Assembly: GCA_036384655.1 (NCBI GenBank)
Contig: DASVLX010000247.1
Coordinates: 1 to 27,655, forward strand
Direction: 5' to 3'
Length of the DNA: 27,655 nt
Source: DASVLX01 sp036384655
GTDB taxonomy: Bacteria; Actinomycetota; Actinomycetes; Mycobacteriales; Pseudonocardiaceae
The notes below the pieces were generated by a model. That model saw nothing but the letters and a program-made list of their open reading frames with translations. It did not search any database and was not told where the DNA came from. The translations under genes were made by a program, and so were the position numbers. This document shows, piece after piece, positions 1 through 7,508 of this stretch (position 1 is the first letter of the stretch; every line of letters begins with the position of its first letter).

Positions 1-384
1 GGCCAGCCGGCGCACCGCGTCCGGCGTGATGCCGGGCGTGTCGACCAGCAGCACCACCGCCGCGTCCGGGACCGTGTCGCGGTTCCCGGCGGTTGCCGGC
101 AGCGACGTGAGCGCCGCCAGCCCGCCGCGCAGCGACGATCCCATCCCGGTGGACCAGTCCGGGTTGACGACGATCAGGGCGTCGCCGAGGTCGGCCTCGG
201 CACGGACCCGGTCGGCGGCCGCGCCGAGCACCACGACGATGGGCGCGCAGCCGCCGGCCCGCAGGGTTTCCGCCGCCCGCTCGACCAGCAGTTTCTCGCC
301 TTGCCGCACCAGCGCCTTGGGCATCCCGTAACGCCGGCCGCCGCCGGCCGCCAGCAGCAGCCCCGCCACCATCCTGGTCTTCAC
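1..384 (-). CDS. MobA-like NTP transferase (partial, C-terminus off window)
   Basis: Read on the minus strand, an open frame runs from a GTG at 384 to the window edge (128 codons seen). The N-terminus reads VAGLLLAAGGGRRYGMPKAL, the nucleotide-binding signature (LAAGxGxRxGxPKAL) of the MobA/CTP:molybdopterin cytidylyltransferase fold. Later segments include PIVVVLGAAADRV and a VVLLVDTPGITPDAV stretch, which carries the metal-binding Asp region. The family transfers a nucleotide to molybdenum cofactor or to small-molecule phosphates, and the substrate cannot be told from this fragment. The GTG at 384 is preceded by AGGGGT; the in-frame ATG at 372 has only AGG directly against it, so GTG is preferred. 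The gene is divergent from the dehydrogenase at 509. Confidence 0.8.
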   Translation of the reverse strand, partial: MKTRMVAGLLLAAGGGRRYGMPKALVRQGEKLLVERAAETLRAGGCAPIVVVLGAAADRVRAEADLGDALIVVNPDWSTGMGSSLRGGLAALTSLPATAGNRDTVPDAAVVLLVDTPGITPDAVRRLA

Positions 385-508
385 AGCTACCACCCCTACC
401 ACCGACCGAGTCGTTTTGGGATACATCTGGCGCAGCGAGCGAGATTCGGCGGGCCTGCGCTGACGTATGTTGGTCAACGTTTCGATCAGGCGAGAGGGAG
501 CGGGTGGC

Positions 509-1975
509 ATGACCGTGGAGACCGGGCCGCGCGGCGTTCTGGAGACCGTGCCCAGGCAACTGCTGATCGGCGGGAAGTGGCAGGACGCGGCCGGCGCGGC
601 GACGCTGCCCGTGGACGATCCGGCGACCGGCGAGATCCTCTGTCAGGTCGCCGACGCGTCTCCCGAGGACGGCGCGCTGGCCGAGGCCGCCGCCGTCGCC
701 GCGCAGCAGGAATGGGGCCGCACCGCGCCCCGGCTGCGCGCCGACATCCTGCGCTCCGCGTTCGAGCTGATGGTCGCCCGCACCGAGGACCTCGCCCAAC
801 TGATGACCGCCGAGATGGGCAAGCCGCTGGCCGAGGCCCGCGGCGAGGTCGCCTACGCCGCCGAGTTCTTCCGCTGGTTCGCCGAGGAGGCCGTGCGCGT
901 CGACGGCGGCTACGGGGTCATGCCGGACGGCCGCAACCGGCGGTTGACGCTGCGCCAGCCGGTCGGCCCCTGCCTGCTGATCACGCCGTGGAACTTCCCG
1001 CTGGCGATGGGCACCCGCAAGATCGGTCCGGCGATCGCGGCCGGCTGCACGATGGTGTTCAAGCCGGCCGAGCAGACCCCGCTGTCCGCGCTGGCGCTCG
1101 CCGCGATCCTGCAGGAGGCCGGGCTGCCGGCCGGCGTGCTGAACGTGGTGACCACCTCTCGGGCCGCCGAGGTGACGCAGCCGCTGCTACGCGGCGGGCG
1201 CATCCGCAAGCTCTCGTTCACCGGGTCCACCGAGGTCGGCCGCATCCTGCTGGCCCAGTGCGCGGACACCGTGATGCGCACGTCCATGGAACTCGGCGGC
1301 AACGCGCCGTTCCTGGTGTTCGAGGACGCCGACCTGGAGGCGGCCGTGGACGGCGCGATGATCGCGAAGATGCGCAACATGGGGGAGGCGTGCACCGCGG
1401 CCAACCGGTTCTACGTGCACCGGTCGGTGGCCGACGAGTTCGCGCGGCGGCTCGCCGAGCGGATCGGCGCGCTGGAGGTCGGCCCGGGCAGCGAGCCTGG
1501 CGTTGACGTCGGCCCGCTGATCGACGAGAAGGGCCGTCGGAAGGTCGCCGGCCTGGTCGACGACGCCGTGAGGTCGGGCGCTCGGGTTCTCGTCGGCGGC
1601 GCGCCGGTCGACGGGCCCGGGCGCTTCTACCAGCCGACCGTGGTGACCGATGTGGACCCGGCCAGCAGGCTCGCCACCACGGAGATCTTCGGTCCGGTCG
1701 CGGCGATCCAGGTCTTCGAGGACGAGGACGAGGTTCTCCGGATCGCCAACGATACCCAGTGGGGCCTGGCCGGATATGTGTACACGAAGGACCTGGACCG
1801 GGCGCTGCGGGTCAGCGAGCGCCTGGAGGTTGGCATGGTGGGCCTGAACACCGGCCTGGTGTCCAATCCGGCGGCGCCGTTCGGTGGCGTCAAGCAGTCC
1901 GGCCTGGGCCGCGAGGGCGGCCGGGTCGGCATCGACGAGTACCTGGAGTACAAGTACATCGCCATGCCCAGGTGA
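509..1975 (+). CDS. gabD: NAD(P)-dependent succinate-semialdehyde dehydrogenase-type ALDH
   Basis: 488-aa aldehyde dehydrogenase superfamily enzyme that oxidises an aldehyde to an acid with NAD(P). The order of motifs matches the SSADH/GabD branch: PWNFPLAMGTRKIGPA near residues 160-174, the FKPAEQTPLSAL cofactor loop, FTGSTEVGR near 237, the general base Glu in MELGGNAP (about E261), the nucleophile Cys in GEACTAANR (about C295), and a C-terminal PFGGVKQSGLGREGG. The length is normal for the family. The ATG at 509 is chosen because GAGAGGGAG lies 8-16 bases upstream; an earlier in-frame ATG at 467 has no such site. It is monocistronic and closed by the hairpin at 2051-2088. Succinate semialdehyde is the most likely substrate, but related short-chain semialdehydes are possible. 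Confidence 0.9.
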   Translation: MTVETGPRGVLETVPRQLLIGGKWQDAAGAATLPVDDPATGEILCQVADASPEDGALAEAAAVAAQQEWGRTAPRLRADILRSAFELMVARTEDLAQLMTAEMGKPLAEARGEVAYAAEFFRWFAEEAVRVDGGYGVMPDGRNRRLTLRQPVGPCLLITPWNFPLAMGTRKIGPAIAAGCTMVFKPAEQTPLSALALAAILQEAGLPAGVLNVVTTSRAAEVTQPLLRGGRIRKLSFTGSTEVGRILLAQCADTVMRTSMELGGNAPFLVFEDADLEAAVDGAMIAKMRNMGEACTAANRFYVHRSVADEFARRLAERIGALEVGPGSEPGVDVGPLIDEKGRRKVAGLVDDAVRSGARVLVGGAPVDGPGRFYQPTVVTDVDPASRLATTEIFGPVAAIQVFEDEDEVLRIANDTQWGLAGYVYTKDLDRALRVSERLEVGMVGLNTGLVSNPAAPFGGVKQSGLGREGGRVGIDEYLEYKYIAMPR

Positions 1976-2050
1976 GTCCACAATGACAACCCAGTGACAG
2001 CCCTGTGAGCGCCCGCGCGCCCGATACGACGGTCGGGTGACCCCTGATGT

Positions 2051-2088
2051 GACGGCACGTGACCGGTTCGAGACCGGCCCGTGCCGTC
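2051..2088 (+). terminator. Strong two-tier hairpin downstream of gabD
   Basis: Outer arms GACGGCACG (2051-2059) and CGTGCCGTC (2080-2088) pair perfectly. Inside them CCGGT (2063-2067) pairs with ACCGG (2073-2077) around a TCGAG loop. It lies about 75 bases after the dehydrogenase stop and before the CBS gene promoter. There is no T run, as is common for actinobacterial terminators. Confidence 0.65.
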
Positions 2089-2097
2089 GGCGTGACC

Positions 2098-2193
2098 GGG
2101 GTCTTTGGCCCTCAGTGGAATGTGCCTTGACGCCCTTAGGGGTTGACTCTGTTAAGAGTGAACTGTGTTACGTCCGGCAGGCAGGAGGACGTG
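2098..2193 (+). promoter_or_regulatory. Candidate promoter and weak DevR-like box upstream of the CBS gene
   Basis: TTGACG at 2127-2132 is followed 17 bases later by TGTTAA, a plausible -35/-10 pair. Upstream, GGGGTCTTTGGCCC (2098-2111) resembles the DosR/DevR box (GGGACT-WW-AGTCCC and its common GGGACTTTNGGCCC variant) but has several mismatches. CCCTTAGGG at 2133-2141 is a small inverted repeat in the spacer. AGGAGG at 2183-2188 sets the ATG at 2194. Confidence 0.35.
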
Positions 2194-3006
2194 ATGCGGA
2201 AGGTAACCGTCGGCGACGTGATGACCCGGGACATGATCACCGTCAACCCGGACACCGCGTTCAAGGACATTGTTGATTTTCTGGTCGGCGAGGGCATCAG
2301 CGCCGTACCGGTGGTCGACGAGCGGGGCGACGTGATCGGTGTCGTGTCCGAGGCCGACCTACTCCGCAAGGAGGAACACGTCGACGACGAGGAGTCGGAC
2401 GGGCCGTCCGTTTTCGCGTTGCCGCGCACCCGGGAGCACTGGCGGAAGGCGGGCGGGCTGACCGCACGACAGTTGATGACCTCCCCGGTCGTCACCGTCT
2501 CGCCGGATGAGTATCTGCCCAATGCCGCCCGCATGATGGCGTGGTCCAAGGTGCGCCGGCTGTTCGTGATCGACAATGGACGGTTGGTCGGCGTGGTGTC
2601 GCGGCGTGATCTGTTGCGCAGTTTCCTGCGCGGTGACGACGAGATTCGCGCCGAGATCGAGCGTGACGTCTTCCGGCGGGTGCTCTGGGCTGATCCGAAA
2701 TCCGTGTCCGCGGCCGTCGACAACGGTGTGGTGACGCTCAACGGCCGGCTGGAATACGAGGCCGACGTGGATATCGCCGTCCATCTCGTCAAGCGAATTC
2801 CAGGTGTTGTTTCGGTTAATAACAACCTTGAGTTCCGGCGGAAGACCGACCCCGACCTGACCAAACCGCACTCGAACGCCGAACCGAGCGAAACCGACAG
2901 CACCGAAGTAGAACGGACCAAAGCCGACCGGATAGAGGCCGACACGACAGAGGCCGACAGGACTGAAGTCAACAGGACTGAAGTCAACAGGACAGTGGCG
3001 CAATGA
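2194..3006 (+). CDS. CBS-CBS-BON domain protein with repetitive C-terminal tail
   Basis: 270-aa protein. Residues about 1-60 form a first CBS domain (VGDVMTRDMITV ... GISAVPVVDERGDVIGVVSEADLL), about 88-150 a second (LTARQLMTSPVVTV ... LFVIDNGRLVGVVSRRDLL), and about 155-225 a BON domain (IERDVFRRVLW ... VDNGVVTLNGRLEYEADVDIAVHLVKRIPGVVSVNN; quoted in parts). CBS pairs usually sense adenine nucleotides and BON domains bind membranes or polymers. CBS-BON proteins are typical members of actinobacterial hypoxia and stress regulons. The start is set by AGGAGG at 2183. The last 40 or so residues are seven pentapeptide units derived from 15-bp DNA repeats. The stop overlaps an ATG at 3003, but the next gene more likely starts at 3042. 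Confidence 0.9.
   Translation: MRKVTVGDVMTRDMITVNPDTAFKDIVDFLVGEGISAVPVVDERGDVIGVVSEADLLRKEEHVDDEESDGPSVFALPRTREHWRKAGGLTARQLMTSPVVTVSPDEYLPNAARMMAWSKVRRLFVIDNGRLVGVVSRRDLLRSFLRGDDEIRAEIERDVFRRVLWADPKSVSAAVDNGVVTLNGRLEYEADVDIAVHLVKRIPGVVSVNNNLEFRRKTDPDLTKPHSNAEPSETDSTEVERTKADRIEADTTEADRTEVNRTEVNRTVAQ
2890..2994 (+). repeat. Seven 15-bp units encoding pentapeptides at the C-terminus of the CBS-BON gene
   Basis: In frame, the units translate as ETDST, EVERT, KADRI, EADTT, EADRT, EVNRT, EVNRT. The last two are nearly identical at DNA level (AGGACTGAAGTCAAC twice), so recent duplication is likely. The motif lacks the central Leu/Phe of classical A(D/N)LXX pentapeptide repeats, so a beta-helix is not implied; a charged flexible or helical tail is more likely. 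Confidence 0.85.
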
Positions 3007-3041
3007 CCATCAGGAATCCCAAGAACTCTCCGGGAGGAGAC

Positions 3042-3383
3042 ATGGCAGGTTGGACCGGCTCCCCGTCAACCGGTCGCCAGGTGAAGTGGACGTTGTGGGG
3101 CCGCCGCGGAAAGAAGGCCGTCGACGAGCGGTCCCGCTCGTCGATGCGGTTCGATGCGGTCGATGTGGACGTTCCCGTCGCGTTGGATCTGTTGTCCCCG
3201 ACCATGAAACTGGCCGTCATCGAGGATGTCTGCTGGGCCGCCGGAAGGGAGGCGTGGCTGGCCCACAAGCCCCGGTTCTGGCAACGGAAGGCGCGTCATG
3301 AATGGCGCGTCGAGGGAGAACAACTTGACGCGAAGCGGCAGCGCGTGGCTACCCTGGTGAAACAGGGTATGGGGAGGTCATGA
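3042..3383 (+). CDS. Hypothetical protein, 113 aa
   Basis: No family recognised. The protein starts MAGWTGSPSTGRQVKWTLWG, has a central segment (VDVPVALDLLSPTMKLAVIED) and ends in a basic stretch with Trp and Arg (KPRFWQRKARHEWRVEGEQ, then KRQRVATLVKQGMGRS). It has no clear membrane segment or signal peptide. The ATG at 3042 has GGGAGGAG directly upstream (3032-3039); the alternative ATG at 3003, which overlaps the previous stop as ATGA, has none. It sits between the CBS-BON gene and a 64-codon gene with a 1-base gap, so the three are probably co-transcribed. A stress-regulon role is inferred from position only. Confidence 0.7.
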   Translation: MAGWTGSPSTGRQVKWTLWGRRGKKAVDERSRSSMRFDAVDVDVPVALDLLSPTMKLAVIEDVCWAAGREAWLAHKPRFWQRKARHEWRVEGEQLDAKRQRVATLVKQGMGRS

Positions 3384-3384
3384 T

Positions 3385-3579
3385 ATGCCGGATTCGTTCA
3401 GTGCGCGGGAAAACGACCAGTTTGGCGCAGGGCCCGCCGACCGGGCCCATGCGCGTGAAGTAGAGGTCAACGGGCGCGACGTCTGGGTGTTGGAGGACGA
3501 CGGCGGAGTGTCCGAAGTCGCGGACAGCCGGGAAACATTGGCGCGTGACCATCCTGAGGTTGCCTTCGACGAGGACTGA
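3385..3579 (+). CDS. Small acidic hypothetical protein, 64 aa
   Basis: Short acidic protein (VEVNGRDVWVLEDDGGVSEV in the middle, ending PEVAFDED). No domain recognised. GGGGAGG at 3371-3377 with a 7-base spacing supports the ATG at 3385, and the gene begins one base after the preceding stop, so it looks like the third cistron of the CBS operon. The central segment has the alternating pattern of a small beta hairpin. It is considered real because of the strong ribosome site and tight packing; function unknown. Confidence 0.65.
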   Translation: MPDSFSARENDQFGAGPADRAHAREVEVNGRDVWVLEDDGGVSEVADSRETLARDHPEVAFDED

Positions 3580-3647
3580 CCGGCGAGTGGTTTTCGTCGC
3601 GGCTAGCATCGGCCATACGGGATCCAACAGGAAGATGGGGACACGAT

Positions 3648-6035
3648 ATGGCCGAGCGGACTACCGCTGTGCTGGACGCCGACGAAGCCCGCTGGTTGGA
3701 CGCCTACTGGCGTGCGGCGAACTACCTCTCGGTAGGGCAGATCTACTTGCTCGACAACCCGTTGCTGCGCGAACCGCTGCGAGTTGAGCACATCAAGCCG
3801 AGGCTGTTGGGCCACTGGGGAACGACGCCCGGGTTGAATTTTCTTTACGCGCACCTGAATCGCGAGATTCGACTGCGCGACCTGGACATCATGTACGTGA
3901 TCGGACCGGGTCACGGTGGTCCCGCGCTGCTGGCCAACACCTGGCTTGAGGGCAGCTACTCCGAGGCGTACCCGGGCATCGGCCGGGACGTGCGCGGCAT
4001 GAAGGAGCTGTTCCGGCAGTTCTCCTTCCCCGGCGGGGTGCCCAGCCACGTCGCGCCGGAGGTGCCCGGCTCCATCCACGAGGGCGGCGAGCTTGGCTAC
4101 TCGCTGGCGCACGCCTATGGCGCCGCACTGGACAACCCTGACCTGCTGGTCGCCTGCGTGGTGGGCGACGGCGAGGCCGAGACCGGACCGCTGGCGACGA
4201 GCTGGCACGGCAACAAGTTCCTCAACCCGGTGCACGACGGCGCGGTGCTGCCGATCCTGCACCTCAACGGCTACAAGATCGCCAATCCGACCGTGCTGGC
4301 GCGCATTCCGCGCGAGGAACTCGACGCGCTGATGCGCGGCTACGGCTACCGGCCGTACTACGTCGAGGGCTCGGAACCGGCGGTCATGCACCAGGAAATG
4401 GCCGCCACGCTGGACGCCGTGCTCACGGAGATCGCGGAGATCCAGGGCAACGCGCGCGCCGACGGGTCGTCGCGACTGGCCGCCGCCCGGCCGGTCTGGC
4501 CGATGATCGTGCTGCGCACCCCCAAGGGTTGGACCGGACCATCCAAGGTGGATGGTGTGCAGATCGAGGGAACCTGGCGGGCGCACCAGGTTCCGCTCAA
4601 CTCGGTCCGGGAGAACCCCAAGCACCTCGCCGAGCTGGAGGAGTGGATGCGCTCCTACCGGCCCGAGGAGCTGTTCGACGACAACGGCGCTCCGATCGGC
4701 GAGCTCACTCGCCAGGCGCCGAAGGGCACCCGCCGGATGGGCGCCAACCCGCATGCCAACGGCGGTCTGCTGCTGCGGCCGTTGGAGCTGCCGGACTTCA
4801 GACTCTTCGCCAGCGAGGTCAGCAAGCCGGGCCACTCCACCAGCGAGCCGACCAAGGTACTGGGAAAGTGGCTGCGGGACGTCGTCAGGGCGAACGAGGC
4901 CACCAGGAACTTCCGGCTGGTCGGCCCGGACGAGACGGCCTCCAACCGGCTGGACGCGGTCTACGAGGTGACCGACAAGCAGTGGGAGGCCGAGGTCCTG
5001 GACGTCGACGAGCACCTCGCTCGGGACGGCCGGGTGATCGAGGTGCTCTCCGAGCATCTCTGCCAGGGCCTGCTGGAGGGCTACCTGCTCACCGGCCGGC
5101 ACGGCCTGTTCTCCTGCTACGAGGCGTTCGTGCACATCGTCGACTCGATGTTCAATCAGCACGCCAAGTGGCTGAAGACCAGCCACAGGCTGGAATGGCG
5201 ACGCCCGGTCGCATCGCTGAACTACCTGCTCACCTCGCATGTGTGGCGGCAGGACCACAACGGCTTCTCGCACCAGGACCCGGGGTTCATCGACCACGCG
5301 GTGAACAAGAAGGCCCAGGTCATCCGGGTCTACCTGCCGCCGGACACCAACACCCTGCTGTCCGTCGCCGACCACGTGTTGCGCAGCCGGGACTACGTGA
5401 ACATCGTGGTGGCCGGCAAGAACCCGGCGCCCGACTGGCTGAGCATGGACCAGGCGATCCTGCACTGCACGCGCGGTGTCGGGATCTGGGACTGGGCCGG
5501 CACCGAGATCGACGGCGAGGAGCCGGACGTGGTGCTCGCCTGCGCCGGTGACGCGCCGACGCTGGAGGTGCTGGCCGCCACCGCGCTACTGCGGGAACAC
5601 CTGCCGCGACTGCGAATCCGCGTGGTCAACGTGGTGGACCTGATGCGGTTGCAGCCGGCCACCGAGCATCCGCACGGTATGACCGACCGGGAATTTGACG
5701 CGGTGTTCACCACCGACCGGCCCGTGATCTTCGCGTACCACGGTTACCCTTGGCTTATCCATCGCCTGACCTACCGGCGCAGGAACCACGTGAACCTGCA
5801 CGTGCGCGGTTACAAGGAGGAAGGCACCACGACCACGCCGTTCGACATGCTGGTGATGAACGACATGGATCGTTTCCAGCTGGCGATCGATGTGCTCGAC
5901 CGGGTGCCTGGGCTGGGTGCGACGACGGCCCGGCTGCGGCAGGACCTCGTCGACCGGCGGGCCGCCCACCACACCTGGACCCGCACCTACGGTGAGGACC
6001 TGCCGGAGGTCCGCGACTGGCAGTGGCCGTTCTGA
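3648..6035 (+). CDS. xfp: Xylulose-5-phosphate/fructose-6-phosphate phosphoketolase
   Basis: 795-aa thiamine-diphosphate enzyme of normal family length. It splits xylulose-5-P (or fructose-6-P) with phosphate into acetyl-phosphate plus glyceraldehyde-3-P (or erythrose-4-P). Visible signatures are HWGTTPGLNFLYAHLNR (residues 56-72), GPGHGGPALLANTWLEGSYSE split around 86-106, and the TPP/Mg motif GDGEAETGPLATSWHGNK (173-190). The later XFP and XFP_C parts include SCYEAFVHIVDSM, the SHQDPGFIDH segment and AYHGYPWLIHRLTYRR. GGGGA upstream supports the ATG at 3648; a TAGCAT at 3604-3609 could be a -10 element. ackA follows after about 105 bases, so acetyl-phosphate is likely used for ATP. Located in the cytoplasm. 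Confidence 0.97.
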   Translation: MAERTTAVLDADEARWLDAYWRAANYLSVGQIYLLDNPLLREPLRVEHIKPRLLGHWGTTPGLNFLYAHLNREIRLRDLDIMYVIGPGHGGPALLANTWLEGSYSEAYPGIGRDVRGMKELFRQFSFPGGVPSHVAPEVPGSIHEGGELGYSLAHAYGAALDNPDLLVACVVGDGEAETGPLATSWHGNKFLNPVHDGAVLPILHLNGYKIANPTVLARIPREELDALMRGYGYRPYYVEGSEPAVMHQEMAATLDAVLTEIAEIQGNARADGSSRLAAARPVWPMIVLRTPKGWTGPSKVDGVQIEGTWRAHQVPLNSVRENPKHLAELEEWMRSYRPEELFDDNGAPIGELTRQAPKGTRRMGANPHANGGLLLRPLELPDFRLFASEVSKPGHSTSEPTKVLGKWLRDVVRANEATRNFRLVGPDETASNRLDAVYEVTDKQWEAEVLDVDEHLARDGRVIEVLSEHLCQGLLEGYLLTGRHGLFSCYEAFVHIVDSMFNQHAKWLKTSHRLEWRRPVASLNYLLTSHVWRQDHNGFSHQDPGFIDHAVNKKAQVIRVYLPPDTNTLLSVADHVLRSRDYVNIVVAGKNPAPDWLSMDQAILHCTRGVGIWDWAGTEIDGEEPDVVLACAGDAPTLEVLAATALLREHLPRLRIRVVNVVDLMRLQPATEHPHGMTDREFDAVFTTDRPVIFAYHGYPWLIHRLTYRRRNHVNLHVRGYKEEGTTTTPFDMLVMNDMDRFQLAIDVLDRVPGLGATTARLRQDLVDRRAAHHTWTRTYGEDLPEVRDWQWPF

Positions 6036-6123
6036 GCGACGGTCGCCCGAAAACAGCGTCGTGAAAACAGCGTCGTGAAAACAGTGGCCGTTCCACGATC
6101 GGCCGTTCCAATCAGGCCGTTCT
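6025..6123 (+). repeat. Short tandem repeats between xfp and ackA
   Basis: GAAAACAGCGTCGT occurs at 6049-6062 and 6063-6076, followed by a partial GAAAACAG (6077-6084). Then GGCCGTTCC occurs at 6086-6094 and 6101-6109, with GGCCGTTCT at 6115-6123. The same nonamer GGCCGTTCT is the last coding segment of xfp (6025-6033), so the spacer looks built from duplications of the gene's own 3' end. No terminator is seen, so xfp and ackA can be read through. Confidence 0.8.
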
Positions 6124-6140
6124 AGCCACCGGGAGGCATC

Positions 6141-7268
6141 GTGCGGGTGTTGGTCGTCAACGCCGGCTCATCCAGCCTGAAGGTCCGCCTGCTGTCCGAC
6201 GACAACAAGGTCATCGACAAACTGGATCTCGGGCAGTGGTCCGGCCACGACGAAACCGAGGAACTGCAGGCATTTCTGGACCGCCTGCCCACGGACGACC
6301 GGCCGCCGGGCACTCCCTGCTTCGATGTCATCGGCCACCGGATCGTGCACGGCGGCGCCGAGTTCACCAAGCCGGTCCTCATCGACCGGCGAGTGCGGGC
6401 ACGCATCGCCGCGCTCACCGAACTCGCGCCGCTGCACCAGCCTCGTGGTGTCGCCGGTATCGACGCGCTGAGCAGGCTGCTGCCGGATGTTCCGGCAGTG
6501 GCCTGCTTCGACACCGCGTTCCACGCGTCGATCCCGGACGAGACGGCCACCTACGCACTGCCGCATGAGTGGAACAGGCGGTGGGGCCTGCGGCGGTACG
6601 GCTTCCACGGGCTGTCTCATTCCTATGTCAGCCGCCGGGCCGCCGAGATCCTCGGTCAGCCGATCGAGATGCTGCGGATGGTGAGCTGCCACCTCGGTGC
6701 CGGCGCGTCGCTGGCCGCGGTCGAGGCCGGTCGGTCCGTCGACACCACCATGGGGTTCACCCCGCTGGCCGGCCTGGTGATGGCCACTCGCACCGGCAGC
6801 CTCGACCCCGGCCTGGTGCTGTGGCTGCAGATGCACTCCGGCATCAGCGCCGACAAGTTGTCCTACGTCCTGGAGCACGAGTCCGGGCTCAAGGGGCTGT
6901 CCGGCGGCAGCGGCGACATGCGGGAGATCCTGCGCGACATCGATGACGATCCCCGCGCGCGGCTGGCCTTCGAGGTCTACGTGCACCGGCTGCGCCGGGA
7001 GATTGCCGCGATGACCGCCTCGATGGGCGGGCTGGACGTGCTGGTGTTCACCGGCGGTGTCGGCGAGCACAGCGCTCCGGTCCGCGCGGCCGCCGCCGAG
7101 GGCCTGCACTACTTCGGCGTCGACCTCGACCCGGTGGCCAACGACGCCGCCAGCGGCGACGCCGAGATCAGCGCTCCCGACGCGCTCGTCCGGACCGTGG
7201 TGGTCACCGCCCGCGAAGAGGTCGAGATCGCCAACGGCGCACGCTCCGCCATAGACCAAGCGCCCTGA
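6141..7268 (+). CDS. ackA: Acetate kinase
   Basis: 375-aa ASKHA-fold kinase that converts acetyl-phosphate and ADP to acetate and ATP. It begins VLVVNAGSSSLKVRLL (substrate Asn and phosphate loop). It also contains GHRIVHGG (catalytic Arg), CFDTAFHASIP (Asp), HLGAGASLAAVEAG (phosphate-binding), ATRTGSLDPG (the second Arg) and FTGGVGEHSAPVR (adenosine site), and ends near TAREEVEIA (Mg-binding Glu). It is slightly shorter than the usual 400 aa but complete. The GTG start has GGGAGG five bases upstream (6131-6136). Pairing with phosphoketolase rather than phosphotransacetylase indicates substrate-level ATP from sugar phosphates, useful when respiration stops. Confidence 0.97.
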   Translation: MRVLVVNAGSSSLKVRLLSDDNKVIDKLDLGQWSGHDETEELQAFLDRLPTDDRPPGTPCFDVIGHRIVHGGAEFTKPVLIDRRVRARIAALTELAPLHQPRGVAGIDALSRLLPDVPAVACFDTAFHASIPDETATYALPHEWNRRWGLRRYGFHGLSHSYVSRRAAEILGQPIEMLRMVSCHLGAGASLAAVEAGRSVDTTMGFTPLAGLVMATRTGSLDPGLVLWLQMHSGISADKLSYVLEHESGLKGLSGGSGDMREILRDIDDDPRARLAFEVYVHRLRREIAAMTASMGGLDVLVFTGGVGEHSAPVRAAAAEGLHYFGVDLDPVANDAASGDAEISAPDALVRTVVVTAREEVEIANGARSAIDQAP

Positions 7269-7270
7269 CC

Positions 7271-7324
7271 GGCGTCCCAGGCGGCGCGGGCCGGCGTTCT
7301 CGGCCCGCATCCACCTGGAACGCC
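7271..7324. terminator. Long two-tier hairpin right after ackA (repeat copy 1)
   Basis: GGCGTCCCAGGCGG (7271-7284) pairs, with two non-complementary positions, with CCACCTGGAACGCC (7311-7324). Inside, CGGGCCG (7287-7293) pairs perfectly with CGGCCCG (7301-7307) around GCGTTCT. It begins two bases after the ackA stop. A second copy, interrupted, follows devR at 8174-8370, so the hairpin is a repeated element as well as a probable terminator. Confidence 0.7.
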
Positions 7325-7441
7325 GGGGCCTTCCGGACTATCCCCAACCGGGCCTTCCAGACCACGCAGCGGGACCAGTTGGTCACTCATCTTCGTGACC
7401 TTCGTCCTTGATCCACGTGAACTTTCGCCATGTTGTGACCA

Positions 7442-7502
7442 ATACCTGCCTTTTAGGCTGGTATGGGACTGTGGGTTCAGGGGAACCAGGCGCTGTGAAG
7501 GG
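7442..7502 (+). promoter_or_regulatory. Inverted repeat and DevR-like half site in front of devR
   Basis: ATACCTGCCT (7442-7451) and AGGCTGGTAT (7455-7464) form a 10-base inverted repeat with one mismatch around TTT. GGGACT follows at once (7465-7470), then GTGGGTTC, a degenerate match to the DevR box whose first half site is exact. This places a possible operator or attenuator about 45-67 bases before the devR start and would fit autoregulation, as known for mycobacterial DosR. GAAGGG at 7497-7502 is the ribosome site. Confidence 0.4.
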
Positions 7503-7508
7503 ATGAGC

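Noticed and set aside
301..1506. 401-codon forward open frame
   Set aside because: Arg/Gly-rich out-of-frame reading over the aldehyde dehydrogenase at 509-1975, which has clear family motifs and a ribosome site.
3603..5465. 620-codon minus-strand open frame
   Set aside because: Antisense shadow of the phosphoketolase gene, caused by high GC; no recognisable domain.
6168..7310. 380-codon minus-strand open frame
   Set aside because: Antisense shadow of acetate kinase; no motif and biased composition.
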